DNA of 64,000 bases from Hydrangea macrophylla (taxonomy: Eukaryota > Streptophyta > Magnoliopsida > Cornales > Hydrangeaceae), in assembly GCA_033977485.1 (NCBI GenBank), contig CM066998.1:26661501-26725500 (forward strand), in the 5' to 3' direction. This document shows, one piece after another, positions 43,033 to 55,114 of this stretch (positions are counted from its first letter, which is position 1; each line of letters opens with the position of its first letter). The translations under genes and the position numbers were made by a program. The notes beneath the pieces are model-generated. The model had not been told where the DNA came from and did not search any database. It was given only the letters and a program-made list of their open reading frames with translations.

Positions 43033-43618
43033 GGCGTTGATTCAAACGCAATCAGATAATGAAAATCTGCCGTCGACGATGTCTCCGGTAGAATTTCCGG
43101 CGACTCCACTTCCGATACTAAACTGTTTCTCTCTCTAGACCACAGCTATTGCACACGCAGAATATATGTACATATATATATGTATAGTTTTTTTTTTTTT
43201 TTTTTTGTTAAAAATATATATGTATAGTTATATATGTATATCTTCAATCCTAGAGAGAGAAATAGGGTTAATGGAAGTCCACTTTCTTTCTGCTCATCTT
43301 TGCGAATATTTTCAGACTGTTTTTTAAGAGTGTGTGTGCCTTGAAATGGAAGCTCCGTACTGATGCGAGGTGATTGATGGTATCATGAAATCTCTATGAT
43401 ACCTATTGCAACTGAAGACACGTCAAATGAAGGGTTTGCGTTTTACGGACTCAGGTGTGTTCGGTGATTTACACATCACGCAGAGTCCATGCCTCCACGG
43501 AACTAATAGTTAAAGCCAAGCATTATCCATTCGGCGAACCACTCAACTTCCCCTTGCGGTTGTCTCTAATTTCTTAATTGCCATTCGTGAATTAATTTGT
43601 TCAAATAAGAAAGGGTAA
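43033..43618 (-). promoter_or_regulatory. 5' UTR and promoter region of the UBTD-like gene
   Basis: Directly upstream of the start codon. CT-rich text near 43125-43140 (plus strand TTTCTCTCTCTAGACC) and TA-rich stretches at 43165-43230 are the only candidate promoter features. I cannot place a start site. Confidence 0.45.
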
Positions 43619-43820
43619 ATTACACTGACACCTCCCCTGAGATTTAGTGCTTTTTCAAAAACCTCCCCTAAGGTTTCTAACATGACACCAACCTCCCTCA
43701 AGGTTTTGTATTTGCTAACGATTTACTCCTTGCCGTTAATAGTAGTTAAGTAGGTGGATGAAAATGGATAATGTCAGCAATTTTTTGTCCAAAAAATCCA
43801 ATTCTACCCCTTTAGCAACT
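43619..43820. repeat. Unpaired terminus of a TIR-type element
   Basis: GGTAAATTACACTGACACC, then CTCCCCTAAGGTTTCTAACA and CAACCTCCCTCAAGG resemble the ends of plant Mutator-like elements that start GTAAATTACA. I did not find the matching inverted end in the window. Confidence 0.45.
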
Positions 43821-45062
43821 AAAGTGTTTATATGCTTAATTTTCTAGAAAAAACATTAAAGATTTGTTTTTTTTAAACTCATTGTCACACTTCATAACTC
43901 TTTATTTTTTATTTTTTTTGAAAAAAATAGTGTTATATGCTTATTATTATTATTTTTTTAAATAAATTACTTACTAAGTTTACGTATAAAATAAAGATTC
44001 CTTATGATGTTCAAAATGGATATCTACAAAACTTGAATTACCCAATGATCAATCTACAATACATCCCCTAAAATGGGTGTAGGTCAACCCCTAATATGTG
44101 GCCCAGAATCCACCACATTAGTAAAAGAATTCAAAATTATTAAAATTTAACCAATTCTTCCGGTTTTCCATCCGGTAACCCACATTAAAATATAACCTAG
44201 CCACATTTCTTATAATTGGGTCATAACTACAGCAACATTACTCATAACTTGGTCATAACAAAACCACATTTCTCATAATAAAGCCACATTTCTCATAACC
44301 AACTGAAATTATTGCAAGACAATGGACCATCACGTGGCCATAGACCATGCAAATCATAGTTCGCCACGTGGGTCCACTTGCACATGGCAAAAATCTTTTC
44401 TTTTCTTTAATGTTTTTTTTTTTTTGGTCAACATTACTCATAACTTGGTCAAAGCAAAACCACATTTTTTATAACAAAGCCATATTTCTCATAACCAACT
44501 CAAATTATTGCATGATAATGGACCACCAGGTTGCCATAGACCCATGCAAATCATAATTTGTCACGTGGCTCCACTTGCACATGGCAACTATTTTTTCTTC
44601 TTCTTTTTTTTAGTTGTAAGGTGTGCTTAATAAAACTATTTGGGAAAAATTCAAAATAAAATGATACTTAGTCCCCACATCACATTATTTGGGATCCAAA
44701 AAGAGGTGAGAAATTTTTTTTTTTCATAACCAACAAGGTTATAACATAAGAAAATAAAATTAAAAAATAAAAATAAAAACCCAAGGTTCAAACAAAGTCC
44801 CACCTCACTTTGCTGTTGATTTTTTTTTTTTTTTGGAATTGTAATAATTATATCCAAATCAACACCCTACAAAAAAAACATTAAATAATAATAATAATAA
44901 TAAAAACGAAATGTTGTGTTGGTTATGAACAATGTGATGCTGGTTATGCGAAATGTGGTACTGATTATGAGAAATGTGGTCTGTGATGACTTACCGGTTC
45001 AATGAGAAATTTGAGAAACATAGCATTACTCTTTATATATATATATATATAAATTTTTACAA

Positions 45063-45335
45063 ATTTTTTTTTTTCCTTTTTTCGAACGGCCATTGCCACA
45101 GTTTTTTTTTTTGGTCACAGTCGTTACTATTATTATTATTATTTTCGAACTGCCATAGTTTTTTTTCATTTTGTCACAGTTTTTTTTTTTCGAACGGCCA
45201 CTACCAAATTTTTTTTTTTGTCATAGTTTTTTTTTCACAGTTATTATCATTTTTTTTCGAACTGCCACATTTTTTTTTCTTTTTTCGAACGACCACTACC
45301 ACGGTTTTATTTTTTGATCACAGTTTTTTTTTTGG
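45063..45335 (+). repeat. T-rich minisatellite
   Basis: Degenerate units built of poly-T, CGAACGGCCACTACCACAG, poly-T and GGTCACAGTTATTAT. The same array is at 46787-46965. The long open frame here is compositional. Confidence 0.75.
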
Positions 45336-46786
45336 TCTAAGCATCCGGTTCAATGGGTTATATGTTTTTTTTTTATTTAAAAATTCAATGGATGAGATGG
45401 AAAGTTGGAGATCTAATGGTTATTATGAAGGGGTTGACATCCACCCCTTTTGGGTGGGGGTGTATTGTAGCAAGCCCCATTGCTTAACCGTAATTGAGTA
45501 AATAAGAGATTCACTAGGTGAAAATTAAACAATTTAAGGACCAATGTGATATGTCGTATGTAAAATTAATTGAGTAGATAACAGTTATTTGGGTGAAAGT
45601 TAGAGAAAAAAAAATTTAAGGACCAGAGTGGAATTTTTTGAGTTTAAAATGGATTATTCAATATTTACTAATTTTATGTACAAAACAAAGATTCCTTACA
45701 ATGTTCAAAATGGATATCTACAAAGGTTGAATTACTCAAGGATCAATCTACAATACACACCCTACAAAAATGGTGTAGGTCAACCCCCAAATATGTGACT
45801 CAGAATCTACCATATTAGTAAAAGAATTAAAAATTATTAATATTTGACCAACTCGTCCGGTTTCGCATCCGATAACCCACATTAAATTATAATCTAGCCA
45901 CATTTCTCATAAATGGGTCACAACTTCAGCAACATTATTCATTACTTAGTCATAACAGAACCACATTTCTCATAAAAAAAAGCCACATTTCTCATAAAAA
46001 AGCCACATTTCTCATAACCAACTGAAATAATTGCATAACAATGGACCATCACGTGGTCATAGACCATGCAAATCATAATTCGCCACGTTTTCCACTTGCA
46101 CATGGCAAATATTTTTTCTTTTTTTTTTTAATATTTTTTTAATCAACATTACTCATAAGTCATAACTTGGTCATAGCAGAACCACATTTCTCATAACCAA
46201 CTGAAATTATTGCATGATAATGGACCACCATGTCGCCATAGACCATGCAAATCATAATTTGCCATGTGGCTCCACTTGCACATGCCAACTAATTTTTTCT
46301 TTTTCTTTTTTTTTTTTGATGTTTTTTTTTTTTGGTTGTAAGGTGAGCTTAATAAAACTATTTGGGAAAAATCCAAAATAAAATGATACTTAGTCCCCAC
46401 ATCACATTATTTGGGATCAAAAAGAGGTGAGACTTTTTCTTTTCTTTTTTTTTCACTGCTGATTTTTTTTTTTTCATAACCAACAAGGTTGTAGCATAAA
46501 AAAAATAAAATTTAAAATTTTTTAAAAAAACCCATGGTTCAAACAAAGTCCTACCCACTTTGCTGTTGATTTTTTTTTTTTTTTTTTGAAATTGTAATAA
46601 TTATATCCAAATCAACACCCTACAAAAAAAACATTAAAAAATAAATAAAAAAATAAAAATGAAAAATGAAATGTGGTGTTGGTTATGACCAATGTGATGA
46701 TCATGCGAAATGTGGTACTAATTACGAGAAATGTGGTCTGTGATGACTTACCGGTTCAATGAGAAATTTGAGAAGCATAGCATTGC

Positions 46787-46965
46787 CTTTTTTTTTTTCG
46801 AACGGCCACTGCCACAGTTTATTTTTTGTCACAGTTGTTATAATTATTATTTTTTTTTTCGAACTGCCATAGTTTTTTTTTGTCACAGTTTTTTTTTTTT
46901 TTCGATCAACCACTACCAATTGTTTTTTTTTGGTCATAGTTTTTTTTTTGTCACAGTTATTATCT
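46787..46965 (+). repeat. T-rich minisatellite, second copy
   Basis: As at 45063-45335. It stops abruptly at TTATTATC, where the chromovirus LTR region begins. Confidence 0.72.
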
Positions 46966-49085
46966 ATCGCAACCCATCCCGCTCCGCGCAGAAATAGGAC
47001 ACGTGGTACACCATCAAGGCTTATCTAGTTCCTTTAAAGTAGAGAAGCAGCGGAAAGCATAAGTAGAATTCATAAAAATCAGAGTCATAAAATGTTTTGC
47101 CCAATTGAAAACATTTTCAAAAGAATACCTTTTAAATAACAAAGATCCAGTCGACTGAAGACTTGGTCCGGTCGACTGGAGACCTGACATAGAAGTAAAA
47201 CAAAATCCCACAGCCCGATCCAGTCGGTCTACTGGGGCCTCAAATTCTCTGTCGACTGGTGCCTTGTCCGGTCGACTGAACACTATTCAAGCAGAAGGTG
47301 GTGTTTTCGTGCAGAAACCAGTCGACTGAAAACCCCTCCAGTCGACTGAAGCACTGGAAAACTGAAGGAAAACAACTCTGAAACACAGGGGTCCAGTCGA
47401 CTAAAATACGGATCAGTCGACTGATTCTTAGCAGAAAGCTGAGAATCCTGCAGAATCCAACCTTGGGTTTCCAAACCCAACCAGCACATTCCCATCCACA
47501 ATGCGACGATTTAAAACATAACTACCGAGGTTTACTACAATTTACAAGTGTTAACCCAAAACAAGGTTCCATTACAACATATTACAACATGTTACAAACC
47601 TCCAATTCTTATTACAAGTTTGGGATTTAAAACAAAAGTATAAACAAGAGTGATTTCCCGGTGTTCCTCGACCGTACTCCTCACGCTTCTTCCTTCCCTT
47701 TTTCTTCTCACCTGTAATGGCGTACAGCTCCAATGCTCAGCTATATACTGAGTGCACAAATTCTAACATATACATATATGACAAAACATGCTTTAATCTC
47801 ATAATCACATAAATAGTTTCTAGGGAGAAAACACGTATTCATCTGGTAGCGGCAAATCCAAGCCTTAAACTGCGATGTCAATGGCTAGTCCAAGCCTACA
47901 ACCATTACATCCCCAAGTGCTCTGGCAAGTCCAAGCCTTAAACCATGCACAGTAGTTGTCGCTACTAAAATTCTCGAACATCGAGAAGTTTACTCCGGCA
48001 TGAATTTGTATAAGTCCCCCCTTTGACCCACATAGACAACTCAACGTGCTTGCGTAAATTTAGACATGCTTTTTACAATTAAGCGCTTGCATAATTAACG
48101 GGCCTAAGATTAATACATGAATTTTGCCTGGAACACAATTTCGTCGTCGAAATCTAAAACATACATTTTACCTATATAACATAAGTCAGGATTTCATACC
48201 TCGTGCAAATTCTCTCAAACTTTGAGGGAAGTACCACGGAAGCAAGAAGACGTCGAATCTCCATTTTCAAATGATTCCTACAAGTTTATACCTATTTTTT
48301 TTTTCTAGATTTCTAGAATTTAGATTTTTACAAAAGTTAGCCAAACATGGCGTAATGACTATCAAAATGTAGGTCTTACCTCCAGGAGTCCAAATCTCAA
48401 ATCTGGAGAAATTCTGACGGACGAAAGGTCGCTGATCATCGTCGTAAAGTTTGAGGAATCAAATCTCCATTTCTCTCTCCTCTCTAACGACATTTTTTAA
48501 GGTTTGTGAAATAATGAATTTTACCCCTCCTATATTTATAGACAAACTCTTCGGGAATCGTGTTTACCTCCCCGCGGGTTCTCAAAACTTCTAATTAACT
48601 CCTGAAACGTCTCGCACGTCCTTTTTATGCCTTTACGAGTGAAAACTAAAATCTACAAAAGTTTTCGACTAAGTCTCGTTTGGGTCCAAAATCACGTCCG
48701 AAAACTAAATTCTGTGGAATCTCTACACAACCTATGTCTTATATAACGTGACACTCACATTCTCACCACAGTTCTCAAAATGATATTTAACAAATGTCAA
48801 AATTACCAGAAATTACACTACATAGGTATAATGCACTATTCATAAAATACCAGATATTTCAAATAACATTTAGCTCACATAAAAATTCAAAATTCTAAGA
48901 AATTCATATCCATAATGCCATTTACTCATGTCAATGCAATCTCGATTACCGAATTCCCGTGTCCTTACAAATACCTTACTGTTGACTCACAGTCAACCTC
49001 AATCCAATTATCAAATAACATTGATAATCCACAAAACTAGATATGCATGATAAACTATGGAATTTTTTTTTGAATGGGTCTGACA
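46966..49085 (-). repeat. Chromovirus 3' LTR
   Basis: The element-side border is clear: on the minus strand GGAGGGGAGAGT is followed by TGTCAGACCC. The outer border is inferred from where the neighbouring duplication stops and has no clean CA/TG end. It holds nine CAGTCGACTG-type palindromes. Confidence 0.65.
47148..47424. repeat. Cluster of CAGTCGACTG-type palindromes
   Basis: Sites at about 47148, 47168 (CCGGTCGACTGG), 47221 (diverged), 47250, 47268, 47319, 47338, 47394 and 47413. All share the TCGA core with flanks near CAG/CTG. Confidence 0.85.
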
Positions 49086-49086
49086 A

Positions 49087-49107
49087 CTCTCCCCTCCAAA
49101 AAGGAAG
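49087..49107 (-). promoter_or_regulatory. Chromovirus polypurine tract
   Basis: On the minus strand CTTCCTTTTTGGAGGGGAGA directly precedes the LTR. Confidence 0.75.
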
Positions 49108-49129
49108 TTTATCCCCAAATTTATACCTC

Positions 49130-49460
49130 ATACGTCGAACAGGTGCGGATACTCATTCTTCATTTTTTCCTCACTTTCTCATGTAGCCTCTTCAACCGTA
49201 TGGCTATGCCACAGTACTTTCATCATTGGAATTGTCTTAGTTCTCAAGACTTGCTCCTTTCGGTCTAGTACCTCCACTGGATGTTCTATTTAAGATAAGT
49301 CCTCTTGGATTTGCAACGATTCTGGTACGATGATTTTACTAGTCTATGTCATACACCATCTCAACATCGACACATGAAATACATTATGTACATGTTCCAA
49401 TTTTGGTGACAAGGCCAAATGGTAAGCCATTGGTCCTATTTTCTCTAGGATCTCAAAAGG
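49130..49460 (-). pseudogene. Chromovirus integrase C-terminus with chromodomain
   Basis: Reads [40 protein letters not shown], then IEHPVEVLDRKEQVLRTKTI, VLWHSHTVEEAT, a stop where Trp is usual, ESEEKMKNEYPHLF. The VLWHSHTVEEATW-E pattern is the retroelement chromodomain, which directs integration to marked chromatin. Confidence 0.82.
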
Positions 49461-49462
49461 TC

Positions 49463-50330
49463 CTACAAATCTCGGATTGAGCTTTCCCCTCTTTTTGAAT
49501 TGTACAATACCTTTGAAGGCGATACTCGTAAGTATACAAAGTCCCCTACTTCGAACTTCATCGGTAATCGCTTCGAGTCTGCATAGCTCTTATAACAATT
49601 CTGAGATACCTTAAGTCGCTCTTGAATCAGCTTTACCTTCTCGGTAGTCACCTGTATTAACTCAAATCCTAGTAACTTTCTTTCTCCAACTTCAGTCCAA
49701 TAAACTGGTGATCGACACTTACGGACATACAAAGCTTCATACGGTGCCATTCCAATACTCGACTGAAACCTGTTGTAAGCAAATTCAATTAACGGTAAGT
49801 GCTTCTCCCAATCACTCTGAAAGTCTGGGACACAAACTCAACATATCTTCTAGGGTCTGAATCGTCCGTTCTGACTGTCCATTGATCTGGGGATGAAATG
49901 CAATACTAAAGCTCAACTTGGTACCCATAGTTTTCTGTAGACTTCCCCAAAACCTCGATGTAAAGCTACTGTTGTGATCTGATACAATCACTGCTGGAAC
50001 CCCATTTAGTCTTACAATCTCTTTCACATACAACTCTGCTAACTTAGATGGTTTGGTCATCTTAATTGGTCAAAAATGAACTAACTTTGTTAATCGATCA
50101 ACTATAACCCAAATCTTGTCATTCTTATTAGACGATCGTGGAAATCCAAATATAAAATCCATTGTGATCTTATCCCATTTCCACTCTGACACTGGTAACG
50201 GCTGTAGTAGTCCCGTAGGTACTTGTCTCTCTGCTTTTACCTGTTGACACGCCAAACACTCTGAGACGTACTTAGCAACTTCCTGCTTCATACCTTTCCA
50301 CCAAAAGTTCTCTTGTAAATTCTGGAACAT
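49463..50330 (-). pseudogene. Chromovirus integrase core
   Basis: CLACQQVKAERQ (zinc Cys pair), WDKITMDFIFGFPRS (first Asp), VIVSDHNSSFTSRFW (second Asp), FHPQINGQSERTIQTLEDML (Glu) and APYEALYVRKCRSPVYWTEV. All three catalytic residues remain; the frame is broken between segments. Confidence 0.87.
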
Positions 50331-50464
50331 TTAGTTACTTCCCTGATGCACTGAGTATCTAGTACTATGAGCCTCCTCTAAAAGTCTCTCTTTTAAGTCC
50401 TTCACATGTGGCACACACAATCGGTTCTCAAGCATCAAGACCCTTTGTTCAACTTAAATCCAGG

Positions 50465-51163
50465 TCATTTTCCCAAAGGTATCTCGTCTCTTATTTTGCA
50501 TAGGTAAACATCGTGAAACTGTTCCCTCTTGATCTCATCAATAATAGTTGGGTGTGCTATGATCGCCATCATTAAGCCACCACTAGTCTCTGAAATCACA
50601 TCCAACTCTAAATGTTCCATGTCTCTGACCAATTTCTTTTGACTAGTTAGCTTGTCAACTAAGTTCCTCGGCGTCTTCCGGCTTAATGCATCGGCTACTA
50701 CATTAGCCTTTCCCAGATGATACTCTATTGAAAGATCATAATCCTTCATCAGTTCTATCCATCTTCTCTATCTCATGTTTAAGTCTCGTTGTGTGAATAG
50801 GTATTTCAAGCTCTTGTGATCCGTGAAGATCTCATACTTCTCCCCATATAAGTAGTGTCTCCAAATCTTCAGAGCATAGATCACCGTGACCAATTCAAAA
50901 TCATAAGTCAGATAGTTAACCTCGTATGTCTTCAACTGTCTAGAAGCATAGGCAATTACTTTACCACCTTGTATAAGTAAACATCCTAAACCCTGATGTG
51001 ACGCATCGCTGTAAATCACATATCCCCCAGTCCTGGATGGTATTGTCAGAATAGGTTCTTGTCAATTGCGACTTCAATTCTTGAAAACTATCTTCACATT
51101 CTGAACTCCATTCAAATGCAACACCCTTCCTTATTAACTTTGTCATTGACAATGATATCTTTG
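50465..51163 (-). pseudogene. Chromovirus RNase H
   Basis: [74 protein letters not shown], then a stop and LSIEYHLGKANVVADALSRK. A standard Ty3 RNase H with D, E and D positions present. Confidence 0.86.
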
Positions 51164-53423
51164 AGAAATTTTCTATGAATGTACGGTAGTATCCAGCTAA
51201 ACCTAAGAAACTCTGAATTTTAGATACGGACGTCGGCCTTTGCTAATTAGATACCGCTTCAACTATGTGGAGGTAAACTGAAACTCCATTCTTGTCAATC
51301 ACATGACCAAGAAAAGCAATGCTAGACAACCAGAACTCGCGCTTCTTTAATTTATCAAACAGTTGTTTCTCTTGTAGTCTCTGAAGAATAAGTCTCAAGT
51401 GGTTCTCATGTTCTATCTCACTCGGTGAGTAGATAAGAATGTCGTTGATCGGGAGATAACAAATCCTAATTACATGCCTTAATTCACAGTTGTTAGTACT
51501 TTTTTATCCTTTTTTTATATATTTTTACTTCGTTTTCTATTTTCTGTCAGGATTTGGAGAAAAGTAAGGATTCCAAGCTAAATGGGGTGAAAAAGCAAAA
51601 GAAAAGAAGCTGAAAAAACCACATTGCGCGCGCGGTCTGCTCGCGCGAAATACCAAAAATCGCTCACGCGACCTCCTAATATCGCGCTCGCGGACCTGTG
51701 TAAAAACCAAATACGTGTATTTCAGTATTCTGAAGACTCCTACGTGAACGAAACTGCCTAATTACGGCTGGAAAGCTAAATACAGCAGTTTTAGTGCAAA
51801 TTGGATTAGGAAAGCTTCCAAACTTGCTCTAAATCTATAAATACTCAATTATAATTTAATTCTTAGGCTGACAATTATTATACACACAATATACAACTAA
51901 AAACTTCGGTCATTGAAGGGAGGGAAGCAAGGAGAAGAAGAAGAAGACCAAGAATTTCCATGGCCTCCTCCATCAACTACTTGCCATCTACCGCTTCTAT
52001 GGACAACTAAACTCAAGATCTAGGGTTACAATGAAACCCTAGCCGAGTAATAGGGTGTATTTTATGTTTTTATTTTAGTTTTATTATGTATGGATGACAA
52101 TTACATGTTTCGAGGATTTTTTATAAATAAATCGTGCTTTTATTGATTAAATCGTTACTTTCAAAGTTTACTCTTGTCTTAGATCTATTTTGATGGTAGT
52201 GTGCTCAATGATCTATGCTTGTTTAGATTATTTACATGTAATGGTGCTTAAATTGAATTGTGCTATCAAGTATCCGAATAGTCCATGCCTAGATTAGACA
52301 GATTATACCACAACCCTAGTTTAGTGTGGGATAATTCGTGCTAACCGAAGATGGATTATGTTGGTGCTTGAACCATAGTTATTTCCTTGACGGAGGAATT
52401 GGGCTTATAGCTACAATTCCCCATTATCATCCAACGTAATAAGCTAAAGTAATTCGTAAATACCCTTATTATGAAGCTAGTGGTGGATTTGCAATCCTAG
52501 GTTCCTTAAACTTATTATAAAAACAAATATTTAATTGCTTTCATAATTTAGATTTACTTTTATTGTTATTAGTTTAATTCAAATTAAATTCAAAATCCGT
52601 TTTTCTTAATTAACTAAATTTAGGTTTCCAAAATTAAAGTGTGTAGTATTCAATCTCTGTGGGTTCGACCCTTACTTCCACACTGCAAATCTTTTGAAAG
52701 TAAAGCATAAGTTAAGCACACTTTTATATCTTGATTTTGACAAGATCAGTCGTCGATGAACAGTATCACAAAATCATCCAAGTAATCTTTAAAGACTCTG
52801 TTCATAAGATCCATAAACACTACTGGTGCATTTGTAACCCCAAATGGTATGACTAGGAACTCGTAATGTCCATAACACGTTCTGAAAGCAGTCTTCTCAA
52901 TGTCTTCGGCCTTTATTTTTAACTGATGGTAGCCCGATCTCAACTCTATCTTGGAAAATACTTGCACCCCATGAAGTTGATCAAATAGGTCATCAATCCT
53001 TAGCAACGGATACTTGTTCTTAATTGTTAACTTGTTTAACTCTCAGTAATCAACACACATCCTCATGGTCCCATCTTTTTTCTTTACAAACAACACTAGA
53101 GCTCCCTACGGTGATGTACTAGGTCGAATGAAACCTTTGCTAAGTAGTTCTTGTAGTTGTACTTTTAGTTCTTTCAACTCTATAGGTGTCATTTTATATG
53201 GTGCCTTCGATACGGGTCTTGAGTCTGGCATCATTTCAATAGTGAATTCAATTTCCCTCTCAATCAGAACATCTAGCAAGTCATTAGGTAATACATCTGG
53301 ATATTCTCGCACAATCGAAATATCTTCTACTTTTAATTCAGTCACCGAAGTATCAAGTACTGAACACAGGAATCCCTGACATTCCTTTCTCAACAACTTA
53401 CCTGCTCGTATATCCGAAATCAA
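51164..53423 (-). pseudogene. Chromovirus reverse transcriptase, split by a solo LTR
   Basis: [87 protein letters not shown] and DFVILFIDD, then a 1.3-kb solo LTR, then DILIYSPSEIEHENHL and IAFLGHVIDKNGV. The insertion is at the FIDD active-site codons. Confidence 0.88.
51446..52748 (+). mobile_element. Solo LTR, 1303 bp, in the chromovirus RT
   Basis: Starts TGATCGGGAG and ends CAAGATCA, with TGATC/GATCA inverted ends. GTCGT flanks both sides (51441-51445 and 52749-52753), an exact 5-bp duplication, and removing it rejoins the RT frame. Near the right end ATCTCTGTGGGTTCGACCC and CTTACTTCCACACTG resemble the LTR ends of Athila/Tat-group elements such as the neighbour at 53586. Confidence 0.92.
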
Positions 53424-53499
53424 ATACGGTGGTGGTGTAACCCCACTCCCTTGAAAGTGAAAACTTCCATGTACCGGTGATCAAAAATTAACTTCTTTA

Positions 53500-53585
53500 T
53501 GCTCATAGTCTATGGTAGCTTGATTAAGAGCTAACCAATCCATTCCCAGTATCACATCAAAGTGGTTCACAGTGATTGGTATAAG
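53500..53585 (-). pseudogene. Chromovirus protease, 3' part
   Basis: IPITVNHFDVILGMDWLALN is the end of the Ty3 retropepsin-like domain. Upstream coding sequence is displaced by the Athila element. Confidence 0.8.
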
Positions 53586-54942
53586 TGATTCATCACAAGT
53601 TTTGCATTATCATCTATGTGATAAGGCACTCTTTAGTTGTTTATTTCCCCAATTTAGAGATCTTAAGCATAGCATTATTGTATGTTGTCTTTTCTTTCTT
53701 CTTTGTTTTCTTTGTCTTTCTTTTTCTTTTTGTAGGTTTGCTATGAGAAAGAAGTGATGAGATGATATATTATAAAAAAAGAGGGAAGAAATCAACACTG
53801 TCAAAATTGGATTGATCCGCTCTTATTCAAGAAACTTGGTACGCACAGTGTCAAAATCGGATCGATTCGGGTCCTAACCGGATCGATCTGATCTGACGAA
53901 TTCAGACTCCCAATTAATTACAAGTTTGCCATTCTAAAAGAAAAAAACCTCAGTACTTATAATTTAGAGTGATTTGACAAGCCCCCTTCACTTCAGCAGC
54001 CATGGGAACTTGAATTAGGGCTCCTTGGTGTGTTAAGGATCTTCTATAAAGAATGAGGTGAGGCAAAAAAGGGGAGAGGCAGTAAGTTGTGGATTGTTTT
54101 TAGGATTCCATCCTCTTCTCTCTTGCTCTCTTAGTTTTAATTTAAAAACTCTTTGTAAGAATCTTATCATGTCATTAGTGTTAGTTGAAATTAGTTGAAG
54201 TTTTATATTAGAGTTATCATTTCTATCTTGGTTGAAGTTTGTTATCTTAACTATAACTATGTGTAGCTAAATCTCTAAGGTTGGGAAGCCATATCTCAAT
54301 CCTTGAACTATTGTTCTTCAAGAAAAGGTTTGTGTTTGAAATTATGCTTAGAATTCTTGAATTTAGATTGGATTCTAGGAGAAACCTCATTGTTGATGTC
54401 AAGCATCAAGAATGAAAGGATTCTCAAAGAATAACATCTAATTTCCTGAATCTCAATGAGACTATGATCTAGCATGTCAGTTGACTACTATATGTTTGAT
54501 CTTTTGCCTCAATGAGATTGTTATTCAAAGAATAATCAGAATATATTTCGTTTGGTTTGGTAAAAGTTTAAGGTAGAGATAGCTTCCCAATCCCATCTTT
54601 TAAATCTCTTTAAGCTATTCCAAATCCTAATTTCCCCTCCTAATCTTCAAAGTTTCAAAAGATGTTAACACTAGTTTGTAATTCCTTAGTTACTAGATTC
54701 TAGTTCTCCATCTTTAAGTCATTATAGTAATAGTTTGTTTGAAGAACTTCACAAGCAAAAAGACTTAGGTCTATTTTTCTTTCCTATTTTCTTCACTCCT
54801 TTCTTTAGTATGGATACTAAGATTCTATAACCACCAAATCTGTTGTTTTTCCTACTAGCCCCAGTGGAAATCGATCCCGTACTTCCGGGTACTACTTGTC
54901 GTGATTAGTTTGCTCTTCAACTACAATTTCCTAATCAGATCA
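53586..54942 (+). repeat. Athila 5' LTR
   Basis: The right border ...CTAATCAGATCA lies six bases before the primer site. The left border TGATTCATCA is inferred from where chromovirus protease coding stops; no 3' LTR is in view to confirm it. Contains GGATCGATC-type palindromes at 53805-53905. Confidence 0.65.
53805..53905. repeat. GGATCGATC-type palindromes in the Athila LTR
   Basis: TTGGATTGATCCGC, AATCGGATCGATTCGG and AACCGGATCGATCTG at about 34-38 bp spacing. The same motif recurs at 61020-61200. Confidence 0.8.
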
Positions 54943-54948
54943 AGTTTT

Positions 54949-54966
54949 TGGCGCCGTTGCCGGGGA
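54949..54966 (+). promoter_or_regulatory. Athila primer-binding site, tRNA-Asp type
   Basis: TGGCGCCGTTGCCGGGGA is complementary to the 3' end of plant tRNA-Asp (including CCA), the usual Athila-group primer. Confidence 0.92.
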
Positions 54967-55114
54967 CTAAGTTTAAACAACGTTCGGTTGTTTTGTTTCT
55001 TAGTATACGCACTTGTTTTTTTTTTTTTTTTTTTTAATCTTTGTAGGTGTATGTGTTGTTTTTGAAGGTAACCTCCATGTTGACTGACGATTGGAGCATT
55101 TCAGGCTAGTCAAA

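Larger units (their letters stand above)
43975..46965. repeat. Diverged direct duplication of about 1.3 kb (43975-45250 and 45665-46965)
   Basis: Shared blocks in the same order: AAAGATTCCTTA, ATGTTCAAAATGGATATCTA, GATCAATCTACAATACA, GTAGGTCAACCCC, ACATTTCTCATAA, ATAGACCATGCAAATCATA, CTCCACTTGCACATG, GGTTCAATGAGAAATTTGAG and a T-rich end. Each copy also holds two tandem versions of a roughly 200-bp unit with CACGTGG. The 415 bp between copies shows no primer site, so it is not a simple LTR pair. Origin unknown. Confidence 0.7.
46966..53585 (-). mobile_element. Ty3 chromovirus (Tekay/Del-like), decayed, cut by two later insertions
   Basis: Reading leftward: protease, RT, RNase H, integrase, chromodomain, polypurine tract and one long LTR. 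The chromodomain (about 49135-49330) and gene order place it with chromoviruses, and the long LTR suggests Tekay/Del. The right part (gag, 5' LTR) is separated by an Athila element and lies outside the window. A solo LTR (51446-52748) sits in RT. All domains have stops. Confidence 0.87.

Noticed and set aside
44974..45501. 175-codon Phe-rich frame in the T-rich minisatellite
   Set aside because: Product of poly-T; the same array appears in the second duplicate with different frames.
43975..46965. Small LTR retrotransposon with 1.3-kb LTRs
   Set aside because: No primer site after the first copy, no polypurine tract before the second, no TG/CA ends or target duplication.
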